Positions 53,044 through 60,924 of a DNA stretch of 64,000 nucleotides are shown piece by piece. The DNA is from Phormidesmis sp963789215 (lineage in GTDB: Bacteria > Cyanobacteriota > Cyanobacteriia > Phormidesmidales > Phormidesmidaceae), in contig CAWBJY010000004.1 in NCBI GenBank assembly GCA_963789215.1, positions 1-64,000 on the forward strand. Reading direction: 5' to 3'. The notes under the pieces are model-generated. The model was not told the origin of the DNA, did no database searches, and worked only from the letters and a program-made list of their open reading frames with translations. The translations under genes were made by a program, and so were the position numbers. Position 1 is the first letter of the stretch; every line of letters begins with the position of its first letter.

Positions 53044-53478
53044 TTAGGAATTGGACTGCTCGGTGTTGCCGCAGCATTTTTCGATGCCGAGACTTTCGAG
53101 AAGCAGGTCGCCTACGGCGTTAGCGATCGCAAATTCACTGTAAAAACTTTTTGAAAAGTCGTAGCCCTGCATTTCGGTGAGCACGGCTAAAACTAGCGCG
53201 TTCAAGTTGTTCTCTCCCTCCATGCGCTGCCGCGTGAATACCTGAGAGGCGCGGGCAGCGATGTGCTCGTTCACAATTTCGGGTAAAAACTCTTCGTCTA
53301 GCCATTTGTGCAGCGTGACCTTTAGCCATTCGCCTTCTTGCGCGGCGTTCTCTGCTGGCGGTAGCTCAATCGACTCGATAGTCGAAACCTCTGTATCCGC
53401 ATCGACCCTTGCTGCCTTGATTCGAGCTGCATCTTCGGGCGAAAAATCTTCTGAGAAAGCGTCTTTAAAGTCGGCCAT
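53044..53478 (-). CDS. Acidic soluble protein, unknown function
   Basis: 144-residue acidic protein (many Asp/Glu) of predicted helical nature, with no family I recognise. Conserved-looking blocks are SEDFSPEDAARIKAARVD, LHKWLDEEFLPEIVNEHIA and QVFTRQRMEGENNLNALVLA, typical of a conserved cyanobacterial hypothetical. A CC pair near the C-terminus (IEKCCGN) is notable. ATG at 53478, divergent from aat. Confidence 0.65.
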   Translation of the reverse strand: MADFKDAFSEDFSPEDAARIKAARVDADTEVSTIESIELPPAENAAQEGEWLKVTLHKWLDEEFLPEIVNEHIAARASQVFTRQRMEGENNLNALVLAVLTEMQGYDFSKSFYSEFAIANAVGDLLLESLGIEKCCGNTEQSNS

Positions 53479-53632
53479 AGATTGTGCTTAGCGCCACAGT
53501 CATCATTTTATTAAGGCTAAAGGTTTTTGTGAGAATAAGGCGCGAAAGCCGCGATTAGTTTACGTGCCGTTACGATAGAGATAGCCTTAACTGACGCACT
53601 CTTCATTCGTTGGGGCGCTCTTTGCGGACAAT

Positions 53633-54211
53633 ATGGTCTATTCCGTTCCTCAAATTCTTCAGTGCTATGCTCAGGGCTATTTTCTAATGGCGGATGAAGA
53701 GAGCCATTCGCTAAATTGGTATTCGAGCGATCGCCGGGCAATCATCCCTTTAGACAGCCGCTTCCGATACCCTAAATCCTTGCAGCGCGTACTCAATAAG
53801 CAGCAGTTTCAACCGGCTATTGATAAAGACTTCTCAGCGGTGGTAGAAGGCTGTGCGGATAGGGAGACTACCTGGATATCTGATGAGCTAAAGGAGGTTT
53901 ACCACCGGCTGCACCGGGCGGGGTATGCGCATAGTTTTGAGACTTGGCAAGGCCGCGAGCTAGCCGGTGGCTTTTTGGGGATTGTGCTGGGCGGCGCGTT
54001 TATTGGAGAGTCGATGTTTTATCGTATTCCTGAAGGATCGAAGGCGGCGATGGTGATGCTGGTAGAGCATTTGCGATCGCGCAACTTCTTGCTATTTGAT
54101 GCCCAACTGACTAATCCCCATCTGGAACGCTTTGGCTCTTTTGAAATTGAGCGAGAGGTCTATGAAGAAACCCTACTCAACGCAATTCGGCGACCCTGCC
54201 AGTTTTTATGA
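53633..54211 (+). CDS. aat: Leucyl/phenylalanyl-tRNA-protein transferase
   Basis: Adds Leu or Phe to proteins with N-terminal Arg/Lys for N-end-rule degradation by ClpS/ClpAP. The 192-residue protein has YAQGYFLMADEE, WYSSDRRAIIPLD, GYAHSFETWQGRELAGGFLG and FDAQLTNPHLERFG, all diagnostic. ATG at 53633. Confidence 0.95.
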   Translation: MVYSVPQILQCYAQGYFLMADEESHSLNWYSSDRRAIIPLDSRFRYPKSLQRVLNKQQFQPAIDKDFSAVVEGCADRETTWISDELKEVYHRLHRAGYAHSFETWQGRELAGGFLGIVLGGAFIGESMFYRIPEGSKAAMVMLVEHLRSRNFLLFDAQLTNPHLERFGSFEIEREVYEETLLNAIRRPCQFL

Positions 54212-54268
54212 CAAGGCCGCTTCTGTTAGAAAATTAATTTGGTTAGAAGGTTGATTTGGCCCGTTTGG

Positions 54269-55123
54269 CTAGGCTTCTATTCGAGTGAGCAGTACCGGAC
54301 AGTTGGCATAGACTCGCATGTAGTCGGATAGCGACTCTCCAAGCAGCCGATCTAGGTCGGGCATAGCTTTGGCGATGCTGGGTCTGCGGTCTGGGGAGCC
54401 GACGATGAGCAAATCGATATTAAGATCGTCAATCAGGGTGCAAAGGCGATCGCCCGGTTTACCCTCTGGTGCCATACAGCGACAGGAAATTCCTAGGCGA
54501 CGGACTTTATAAAGTGCGTCTGCTAGAACTGGATCATTCTCAGGATTTTCTCGAACAGCATCTTCTAGTTTGTTGCTGAGCTTGGGCACCGTATGCACTA
54601 AAATAATTTCGCTTTTCTCAATGTCGCGAGCGAGATCAATGGCAACTTGTAGGCTTTCCTTCGCAACATCAGATTTGTCGATAGAAACCAAAATGCGCCG
54701 GATAGGCTTGATCGCATACAGGTCATCTTTTACCAGCAGCATGGGCCGCTCAGAGAGCTGAAAAACATACTGGCTGACTGAATTCCCTAAAATGGCTTTG
54801 AGTCCTGTAAGTCCTCTAGATCCGATAACGATCAAATCTGCGTCGATTTCGTTAGCGACCTTGCCTACTAAATCTTTCGGTTCGCCTTCTCTGAGAACAG
54901 CATTTACCCGCGCGGGATCTAAATCGAGTTCGCTAACGGCCTCGGCCATCGTTCTGCCGCCTTTCTCCCAACTTTCAGCCATCGCCATCGAGCCAGACTG
55001 AGAGGGAACTACGTGGAGAATGGTGATAGATGAGCGGTTTAAGCGAGGAATTTCCATAAGCCGCTTCATCATGTCTCGGGTATTGCCAATCCCGGAATCT
55101 GCTAGCAAAATGTTCTCGATCAT
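54269..55123 (-). CDS. Universal stress protein, two tandem Usp domains
   Basis: 284-residue protein made of two UspA domains (about 1-135 and 145-284). Each has an N-terminal strand and an ATP-like glycine motif: IVIGSRGLTGLKAILGNSVS in the first, and a looser LIVGSPDRR...LLGESLSDYM in the second, so the second may not bind nucleotide. ATG at 55123 (MIENILLAD) chosen; the frame extends to 55183 without similarity. Confidence 0.9.
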   Translation of the reverse strand: MIENILLADSGIGNTRDMMKRLMEIPRLNRSSITILHVVPSQSGSMAMAESWEKGGRTMAEAVSELDLDPARVNAVLREGEPKDLVGKVANEIDADLIVIGSRGLTGLKAILGNSVSQYVFQLSERPMLLVKDDLYAIKPIRRILVSIDKSDVAKESLQVAIDLARDIEKSEIILVHTVPKLSNKLEDAVRENPENDPVLADALYKVRRLGISCRCMAPEGKPGDRLCTLIDDLNIDLLIVGSPDRRPSIAKAMPDLDRLLGESLSDYMRVYANCPVLLTRIEA

Positions 55124-55316
55124 GACGAAGGCCCTCTTTCCTAAGACTTTAGGACTAAACAGCGCAGAACTAAGATGGTGCAAGCTCTGATGTATTCATC
55201 CTAAGATGGCTATTGCCAAAAGCTATGGTAGATGGACATTTGCGAAGATATTTGAACAAATATCTACAGTTCAGCTTCGGCAAATAACCTTTTGCAACCG
55301 CTCTTCAACTCTATTT

Positions 55317-55808
55317 ATGACTTCCTCTATTCTCCCGCCCTCAACGTCTGGTTCAGCGAATACCGAGAGCTGGTTCGAATATCCAATTCGCGTTCAGCCT
55401 CACCATACTGACTATGGTGGTGTGGTCTGGCACGGTGCGTACATCACCTGGATGGAGACCGCACGAGTTGAGTGTTTGCGAGCGTTCGGGTCGTCTCTTG
55501 AGGAGGTGGTGCGCTCAGGATATGACCTGCCGGTGGTAAGGCTAGATGTGCGCTATCGGCGGCCTTTAACGTTGGGGACAGCGGCTGTGGTAAAAACTCG
55601 GCTTGCACCTATTAACGGGATTCGACTCAGTTGGCTCTATGAAATTGAGACAGTAGGTCCTGAGCCAGTAACTTGCTTAACTGGACAGGTCATTTTGGTG
55701 CCCGTAGATGTAGCTAGGCGACGGGCGGTGCGTCGAATGCCAGAGAAGATTAAGGAAATTATGGTGAAAGTATCGGCCTCTTTTGGCGCAAATGAGTCTT
55801 CAGTTTAA
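55317..55808 (+). CDS. Hotdog-fold acyl-CoA thioesterase
   Basis: 163-residue thioesterase of the 4-hydroxybenzoyl-CoA thioesterase type. RVQPHHTDYGGVVWHGAYITWME carries the catalytic Asp of the family, and LPVVRLDVRYRRPLTLG follows. In cyanobacteria this class includes the 1,4-dihydroxy-2-naphthoyl-CoA hydrolase of phylloquinone synthesis, which this could be; menG lies elsewhere in the window. ATG at 55317 preferred. Last gene before the DnaA-box cluster. Confidence 0.85.
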   Translation: MTSSILPPSTSGSANTESWFEYPIRVQPHHTDYGGVVWHGAYITWMETARVECLRAFGSSLEEVVRSGYDLPVVRLDVRYRRPLTLGTAAVVKTRLAPINGIRLSWLYEIETVGPEPVTCLTGQVILVPVDVARRRAVRRMPEKIKEIMVKVSASFGANESSV

Positions 55809-56265
55809 GAATGAGTGAGTGCTTCACCTTAGTGCTTGGCTGTCAAGAGAGAGCGGCAGATGGGTAGTTGCCTGAAATGTTGCAAAGCTTAGTATTTGAG
55901 CGGACTTTTCCACAGCCCTTCCACAGGTTTTCCACAGTATTTGCGTAGGTTTTCCACAGATTAAAACGTAAGTTAACGGCTGCGCTGACTTTTGTGGATT
56001 ACTTTTGAGCAGCCCAAACTAGCTGATTGTGGCCAGATACTATTAAGCTACGTAACAAAAAATGGCATAGAACGAACTATCTTTAGGGAAATTTTTTTGT
56101 CAAGGGGCTAGCAGATTTTAGCTGAGTTGCGATTTCTAGAGGCATCTACCACAATGAAACTCCGCCTGAGAGAAACGTCGCTTCTACGCAAGAACGAGTG
56201 CACTGTGCGTATGGCGATCGCGGTATTGACTCAGGCAAAACATTTTTCACTAAGGAGTCGTTGCG
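55809..56265. other. 457-bp spacer with DnaA-box cluster, candidate replication origin
   Basis: Contains boxes TTTTCCACA at 55906-55914, 55928-55936 and 55950-55958, a weaker CCTTCCACA at 55917-55925 and an inverted TGTGGATTA at 55993-56001. The starts 55906, 55917, 55928 and 55950 fall on an 11-bp grid. An A/T-rich stretch follows at about 56035-56115 and could serve as an unwinding element. TTTTCCACA is the box type described for cyanobacterial DnaA. No gene is seen in this stretch. Confidence 0.65.
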
Positions 56266-56496
56266 ATGCAGCAATCTATTAGCTTGTCGGTTGAAATCCC
56301 TGAGGATCTGCATATGTCTGTGCAGCATTATTTGGACATTCATTCTAGCTGGAGCCAAGATCGACTGTTTTGCGCAGCGCTCTCTCTTTTTTTGATGCAA
56401 AATGGCGTTACAGAGCGACAGGTCAGCCGAATTTATTTGGATAGCCTGTTTGGTCAGCAGCCAGGTAGTAGAGAAATGGCTAGCCTTAATCCTTAG
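56266..56496 (+). CDS. DUF2811-like small protein
   Basis: 76-residue protein. SLSVEIPEDLHMSVQHYLDIHSSW and DRLFCAALSLFLMQNGVTERQVSRIYLDSLFG fit what I know of the cyanobacterial DUF2811 family; function unknown. The architecture (a strand followed by helices, with EIPEDLH-type start) resembles small ribbon-helix-helix-like proteins, but DNA binding is not shown. It directly follows the DnaA-box spacer on the + strand. ATG at 56266; GGAG lies upstream. Confidence 0.7.
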   Translation: MQQSISLSVEIPEDLHMSVQHYLDIHSSWSQDRLFCAALSLFLMQNGVTERQVSRIYLDSLFGQQPGSREMASLNP

Positions 56497-56700
56497 TTCG
56501 AAAATTAGTTGAAAACCAGTTCGAAAACTGTTTTTTGATTGGGAGGGCTTCAGATGTTGGCCGCGGAACGACGCTAAGAACAACTGGTTTGCTTTCTCTT
56601 TTGAGTAATTTCTTTTAAGTACTGACTGCGCGCGTCTAGATGTGTGCGTCTAGAGATATGGAGACTTGCCGAGGTCCTATAACTGAAAAAGCGTAACCGA

Positions 56701-56740
56701 AAAAGCGGCTCTCACTACCGACAAGTGAGAGCCGCTTTTT
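56701..56740. terminator. Strong bidirectional intrinsic terminator
   Basis: AAAAGCGGCTCTCACT (56701-56716) pairs perfectly with AGTGAGAGCCGCTTTT (56724-56739), a 16-bp stem with a seven-base loop and flanking A and T runs. It separates the DUF2811-like gene (+) from sir (-). Confidence 0.93.
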
Positions 56741-56769
56741 GTTAGCAAGATAGCGCTGTTGCTAGAGAA

Positions 56770-58698
56770 TTATTCTAGGTGCGATCGCACTGCTCTTTCT
56801 AATATCTCTGTCATACTCACACCCTGCTCTTTGGCCGTGGACTTGAGCTTAGTAAATAGCTCGTCCGATATCCCCACACGATTGCGGCGGCGACCTGTAC
56901 CCGATGCTTTTACCGGCTCGTAGGTTTGGCTGAACTGACGAAGATTGTCAAATCCGTAGCGATCGCAAAAATCACCAAAGCTTTCACCCTCGCTGCGGTT
57001 TTGCTTAAAGCAGGCAAACAGCGGCTCGAATTCTTTCTCTAGGTTGTCTTCGTGCAGCTTGTCCATGTAAGGCCGTGCTAAGCGAACCTGATTAGGCGAG
57101 CCGCCTAGCCATAGCTGATAGCTTTGAGGCGCTTGACCGACAAAGCCAATTTCAGCCATGTAAGGGCGCGCACAGCCATTTGGGCAGCCGGTCATCCGGG
57201 TGGTGAACGTCTCGTTTTTGAGTCCTAGCTTGTTTGTTAGCTTGCGGAGCCGCTCTAACATGCTAGGAATGATGCGCTCGGACTCGGTGACGGCTAGGCC
57301 ACAGGTCGGTAGAGCCGGGCAGGCCATGGAGTAGCGCTCTAGTGAGTCTACTTTGCTATCAGGGGTGATGCCATCGCGGTCTAGAATTGCCTGAATTGCC
57401 GATTTGTCTGCGGGGTCAATATCGCACAGAATGACGCTTTGGTTGGGCGTAACTCGCATGGAGACGTTGAACTTTTCGACAATCTCGCGGAGGGCCGTTT
57501 TGTTGCGCAGTTTGCCCTGGTTGTGAACGCGGCCATTGCGGATGTGAACGCCGACGAACAGCTTGCCGTCACCTTGCTCGTGCCAGCCCAAGTAGTCTTC
57601 AAACTTCCACTCAGGAAGCGCTTTCCAGGGTTCTAGCTTTTTGCCGTAGCGCTTTTCTACTTCTGCTATGAACTTAGGCAGGCCCCAGCGGTGAACGAGG
57701 TATTTCATTCGAGACTGGCGACGGTTGAATCGCTCGCCGTAGTCGCGCTGCGTGAAGACAATCGCTTTTACAAAGTCATAAATGTCGTCTTTGTCTACAT
57801 AGCCCAAATGATCAGCGGTGCGAGCAAACGTTTCTTCTTTGTTATGCGTGCGGCCCATACCGCCGCCAGCCATGACGTTGAATCCCTGTAGCTCGCCATT
57901 GTCGTCTGTGATGACAACCAAGCCCACGTCCTGCGTGTAGATATCAACCGAGTTGTCGCCAGGAACCGTTACGGCGCATTTGAATTTGCGCGGCATGTAC
58001 TGAGCCCCATAAATCGGCTCAATGGCTTGACCGGGCACAGTGTGGCCTTCTTTTCCTTGGCGAATGGCCACGACTTTGGGATCTTCTTCGGTGGTGACTG
58101 CTTTCTCGCCATCTAGCCAAATTTCGTAATAGGCGGGCGTCTGAGGCGTTAGCAAGTCGGCGATGTTGGTGGCGTATTTGCGAGCCAAGACGTACTCAGG
58201 CTTATTTTTGTAAGGGGCCGGAGGCGCCATGACGTTGCGGCTGAGGTCGCCGCAAGCGCCGAGGGTCGATCCCATGCTGCGAATGATGTCTGCTAGCGTT
58301 GCCTTAAGGTTTTTCTTGAGGATGCCGTGGAGCTGGAAGGCTTGGCGCGTGGTGGCTCTAAGCGTGTTGTTGCCGTATTTGTCGGAGATTTCGTCTAGCG
58401 TGCGGTAAAGCTCTGGTGAGATGTAGCCGCCGGGATTGCGCAGGCGAAGCATCATGGAGTAAGGCTTTTCCTGACCGCGCACGACGTCGTCGCGGTTGTA
58501 CTGCTGGTAGGAGCCGTGGAATTTGAGGATTTGAATTCCGGCTTCGGTGAAGTGGGTGGTGTCTTCTTCTAATTCGGTGGCGACAGGCTCGCGCAGAAAT
58601 TGGCTGCGTTCTTTGATGCCTTCCAGCTTAGAGACTTTTTTCTCTGCGCTCTCTTTCATGTTCTCTGGAGTTTGGGTTTGAAGCGGCGTTTGAACCAT
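56770..58698 (-). CDS. sir: Ferredoxin-dependent sulfite reductase
   Basis: Reduces sulfite to sulfide for cysteine synthesis using reduced ferredoxin, sirohaem and a 4Fe-4S cluster. The 642-residue protein has the cluster/sirohaem ligand motifs CPALPTCGLAVTESE (about 457-471) and TGCPNGCARPYMAEIGFVG (about 498-516), and the sirohaem-binding Arg/Lys segments LRATTRQAFQLHGI and GACGDLSRNVMAPP. The last 42 residues (about 601-642; RNRVGISDELF, then helix, GVSMTEILERAVRSHL) look like a ribbon-helix-helix DNA-binding fold appended to the enzyme. The start is ATG at 58698. Confidence 0.95.
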   Translation of the reverse strand: MVQTPLQTQTPENMKESAEKKVSKLEGIKERSQFLREPVATELEEDTTHFTEAGIQILKFHGSYQQYNRDDVVRGQEKPYSMMLRLRNPGGYISPELYRTLDEISDKYGNNTLRATTRQAFQLHGILKKNLKATLADIIRSMGSTLGACGDLSRNVMAPPAPYKNKPEYVLARKYATNIADLLTPQTPAYYEIWLDGEKAVTTEEDPKVVAIRQGKEGHTVPGQAIEPIYGAQYMPRKFKCAVTVPGDNSVDIYTQDVGLVVITDDNGELQGFNVMAGGGMGRTHNKEETFARTADHLGYVDKDDIYDFVKAIVFTQRDYGERFNRRQSRMKYLVHRWGLPKFIAEVEKRYGKKLEPWKALPEWKFEDYLGWHEQGDGKLFVGVHIRNGRVHNQGKLRNKTALREIVEKFNVSMRVTPNQSVILCDIDPADKSAIQAILDRDGITPDSKVDSLERYSMACPALPTCGLAVTESERIIPSMLERLRKLTNKLGLKNETFTTRMTGCPNGCARPYMAEIGFVGQAPQSYQLWLGGSPNQVRLARPYMDKLHEDNLEKEFEPLFACFKQNRSEGESFGDFCDRYGFDNLRQFSQTYEPVKASGTGRRRNRVGISDELFTKLKSTAKEQGVSMTEILERAVRSHLE

Positions 58699-58815
58699 GA
58701 GGATAGGCGTCTGGCGTGATGGATAGGGAAGCCCAACACTTTCTGTGAATTAACCGTTGGCTGAAAGTAGCTTCAGCGTTGAGTTATTCGTGAATGTATT
58801 GGGCTTAAGTTAGGT

Positions 58816-58868
58816 CTAAAACGAATGTCTTGTTTTAGCGGCCCGTTTTAATGACCGGTAATCCGGTC
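58816..58868. promoter_or_regulatory. Inverted repeats upstream of sir
   Basis: CTAAAAC/GTTTTAG (58816-58822 with 58832-58838) and GACCGG/CCGGTC (58853-58858 with 58863-58868) are perfect palindromic pairs about 120-170 bp before sir, in the divergent spacer. They could be operators for a LysR-type sulfur or nitrogen regulator; no consensus was matched. Confidence 0.4.
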
Positions 58869-58984
58869 GGAATTGGGGGGAATATGTAAGAATTTTAGCA
58901 TTGCGATCGCGGAGCAGGGTTCAGTCTTCATGAAAATGATGGATTGCGATCGCATAATTTGATGTTGTTTAATACTTCGCCGCC

Positions 58985-59242
58985 ATGACCGATTCCATGA
59001 TGTACGCAGAGGAAATGTATGTTTTCCTTACGCCCGATGCCGTGGAGACGTTTATGACGCCGCCAGAACTGGTGGCAAAGCTACAAGGCATTCTTGAAAA
59101 CCACGATGGTTCAATGCCAAGAGAATTGCAGAGCTTAGGATCTCACGCGGAGCGAGCCAATTTTCTACTGGAAAATCACTGCGACTTCGAAGTGAGTCCC
59201 GGTGAGTCTGTTCAGTGGTATGCCATTCGATTAGAGAAATAG
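58985..59242 (+). CDS. CRR7-like protein
   Basis: 85-residue protein resembling the CHLORORESPIRATORY REDUCTION 7 family: MYVFLTPDAVETFMTPPELVAKL and the ending PGESVQWYAIRLEK. In plants CRR7 is required for accumulation of the NDH-1 (NADH dehydrogenase-like) complex subcomplex A; the cyanobacterial role is less clear. ATG at 58985; a second in-frame Met follows. Single-gene unit, divergent from sir. Confidence 0.72.
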   Translation: MTDSMMYAEEMYVFLTPDAVETFMTPPELVAKLQGILENHDGSMPRELQSLGSHAERANFLLENHCDFEVSPGESVQWYAIRLEK

Positions 59243-59306
59243 CCGTTCTTCCTTGATGTTTCCCTAGATTGAGGATCTCTAAGGATCTCTTAAGTCGCAG
59301 TGATTT

Positions 59307-59852
59307 TTATGCGATGACTGTCTTCATCGCTAGATCTACCTTTTTGTCGGCGGGTTGAGTCACTTCGGCTTTAATTCCAGGGCCAAAGAATTTCTCAATT
59401 TTGGACTCCTTTTCTTGCCATTTCTCAAACGTGACGTAGGGTGAATCGAATTCGAGTACGAGCGTATAGGCACCGTCTCTTTGCTCTTCGCGCAGTCCTG
59501 CAAGCACAGGGCGCTGAGTATCGTTGGGGCTTAGCCCAAGGCGCTCTAGCGCTTCGTCTAAATGGGCTTCTTGGCCATAGCGATATCGCGTAACGTCTTT
59601 GCGTACTTGCTCTTGAGTTTGCGTGGCCTGATCCCGCAAGGCAATGACCGCTTCGCTGGTGAGCTGTGTGTAGGGCGCAGGTCTTAGCTCTGCTGCGCGT
59701 AGGGCTAGTCCACCTAGCAAAATGGGGATGCCGTAGAAAAAACCGATTAGGTTTAGCGTGGCGTTTTCTTGGGCGTAGGCAATAAAGCCGACGATAGTAA
59801 GAACGCCACCAACGGAGAGGAGGACGATGCCTAGTGGGATTTTGCGCAGCAT
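59307..59852 (-). CDS. DUF2854 membrane protein
   Basis: 181-residue protein of a family found in cyanobacteria and plant chloroplasts, function unknown. Two N-terminal membrane helices (about 7-30 and 34-55: LGIVLLSVGGVLTIVGFIAY and NLIGFFYGIPILLGGLAL) precede a soluble domain with LEFDSPYVTFEKWQEKESKIEKFFGPGIKAEV (abbreviated as the region about 130-165). ATG at 59852; the upstream extension has a stretch of His/Cys without similarity. Confidence 0.85.
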   Translation of the reverse strand: MLRKIPLGIVLLSVGGVLTIVGFIAYAQENATLNLIGFFYGIPILLGGLALRAAELRPAPYTQLTSEAVIALRDQATQTQEQVRKDVTRYRYGQEAHLDEALERLGLSPNDTQRPVLAGLREEQRDGAYTLVLEFDSPYVTFEKWQEKESKIEKFFGPGIKAEVTQPADKKVDLAMKTVIA

Positions 59853-60064
59853 GAAGTCAAGTTCTCTGATTTGAAAAGGATAGTGATGATGCGAGCAGTC
59901 GCCGGCAGATTCGCCCTGGCAAACTCGCACTACAGACGGGTGTTGATGGTGGTGTTATGCAAGTAGACTTTTTGATATAAGTTTCAGTACGGTGTAGATA
60001 CCGCGACTGATATAGGTATGCTTAACCTATAAAGAAATGTAACTCAGTCGGAGTCCCCTTTTTC

Positions 60065-60235
60065 ATGGAATTTGAAGCTCTCCAAACCAGAATCGAGCTA
60101 ATCCGCACGAAGCGCCAGTCTTTGCTACGTCTGCTGGAGCAGCCTGGTATTGGTACTTTGCGCATTGATATTAACCAGGCGTTAGAGGAAATTGACGACT
60201 TGTTAGAAGAGTTCGATCGGGCTTTCCCCGCTTAG
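60065..60235 (+). CDS. Small helical protein (56 aa), unknown function
   Basis: A short open frame below the usual length cut-off encodes 56 residues with high helix content: MEFEALQTRIELIRTKRQSL, a GIGTLRIDI turn and a Leu/Glu-rich second helix ending DRAFPA. GGAG lies about 13 bases upstream. The charged, regular heptad-like composition looks like a real protein rather than noise, but no family is recognised. It lies between DUF2854 and the ferredoxin gene. Confidence 0.6.
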   Translation: MEFEALQTRIELIRTKRQSLLRLLEQPGIGTLRIDINQALEEIDDLLEEFDRAFPA

Positions 60236-60331
60236 AGGCGTATAGGCAAACGCGGAGTGTCAGTATCCGTACTACTCTATATATGCGATACATATGCGAT
60301 TAGGACACTGCGACAGGCATTCGATTTAGCC

Positions 60332-60655
60332 ATGGGTAAGACGTTTTCAGTTGAAATTAACTACCAGGGATCGGTTCATACGATTCAGGTGCCAGAAGAT
60401 CAAACCATATTAGAGACGGCTCATGCGGCAGGGATCGATTTACCGGTTTCTTGTAGTGCGGGGGTCTGTACGACTTGCGCCGCGTTGATTACTGAGGGCA
60501 GCGTGAATCAGTCGGATGGGATGGGCGTGAGCACTGAGCTGCAGGCAGATGGCTATGCGCTGCTTTGCGTGGCTTACCCAACGTCGGATATTAAGCTTGA
60601 GACTGAGAAGGAAGATGAGGTTTACAAGCGGCAGTTTCCTCAGCCGGGCCAGTAG
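60332..60655 (+). CDS. 2Fe-2S plant-type ferredoxin
   Basis: 107-residue ferredoxin. Cysteines at 41, 46, 49 and 79 (VSCSAGVCTTCAAL and LLCVAYP) show the CxxxxCxxC...C arrangement of plant-type proteins. The Ser-Ala-Gly-Val loop and the extended C-terminus (EKEDEVYKRQFPQPGQ) differ from the major photosynthetic PetF, so this is likely one of the minor ferredoxins. ATG at 60332. The DNA around its stop codon is repeated three times. Confidence 0.9.
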   Translation: MGKTFSVEINYQGSVHTIQVPEDQTILETAHAAGIDLPVSCSAGVCTTCAALITEGSVNQSDGMGVSTELQADGYALLCVAYPTSDIKLETEKEDEVYKRQFPQPGQ

Positions 60656-60686
60656 TTTCGGGCCAGTAGTTTCGGGCCAGTAGTTT
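60645..60686 (+). repeat. 14-bp tandem repeat spanning the ferredoxin stop codon
   Basis: CGGGCCAGTAGTTT occurs three times without interruption. The first copy contains the last codons and TAG stop of the ferredoxin gene; copies two and three lie downstream. Confidence 0.92.
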
Positions 60687-60698
60687 TCTAGTGATTGA

Positions 60699-60920
60699 AT
60701 GCAGACTCAGCTAATTGCGTTTGAGGTTTCTTTGCAGACGCCCCCCGAAAAGCTAAGAGCAGCGGTAGCTGGATCTAATCTATTGCGATCTGATGCGCTG
60801 CGATCGCATATAGAATCCAAACTCACTGAGTATGGCACCCCCCTACGCTGGGCAGTTACTGCTGTAGATAAAGCCAACCAAACGGCTAAAGTAGAAGCCA
60901 TCGTTACTACCGTTACGTAA
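60699..60920 (+). CDS. Small hypothetical protein
   Basis: 73-residue soluble protein, not recognised (FEVSLQTPPEKLRAAVAGSN and WAVTAVDKANQTAKVEAIVT). Five bases separate it from the DUF3326 gene, and it follows the ferredoxin on the same strand, so it probably belongs to a three-gene unit. An opposite-strand frame covers the same bases and is less likely because it would break this operon. Confidence 0.62.
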   Translation: MQTQLIAFEVSLQTPPEKLRAAVAGSNLLRSDALRSHIESKLTEYGTPLRWAVTAVDKANQTAKVEAIVTTVT

Positions 60921-60924
60921 TTCA

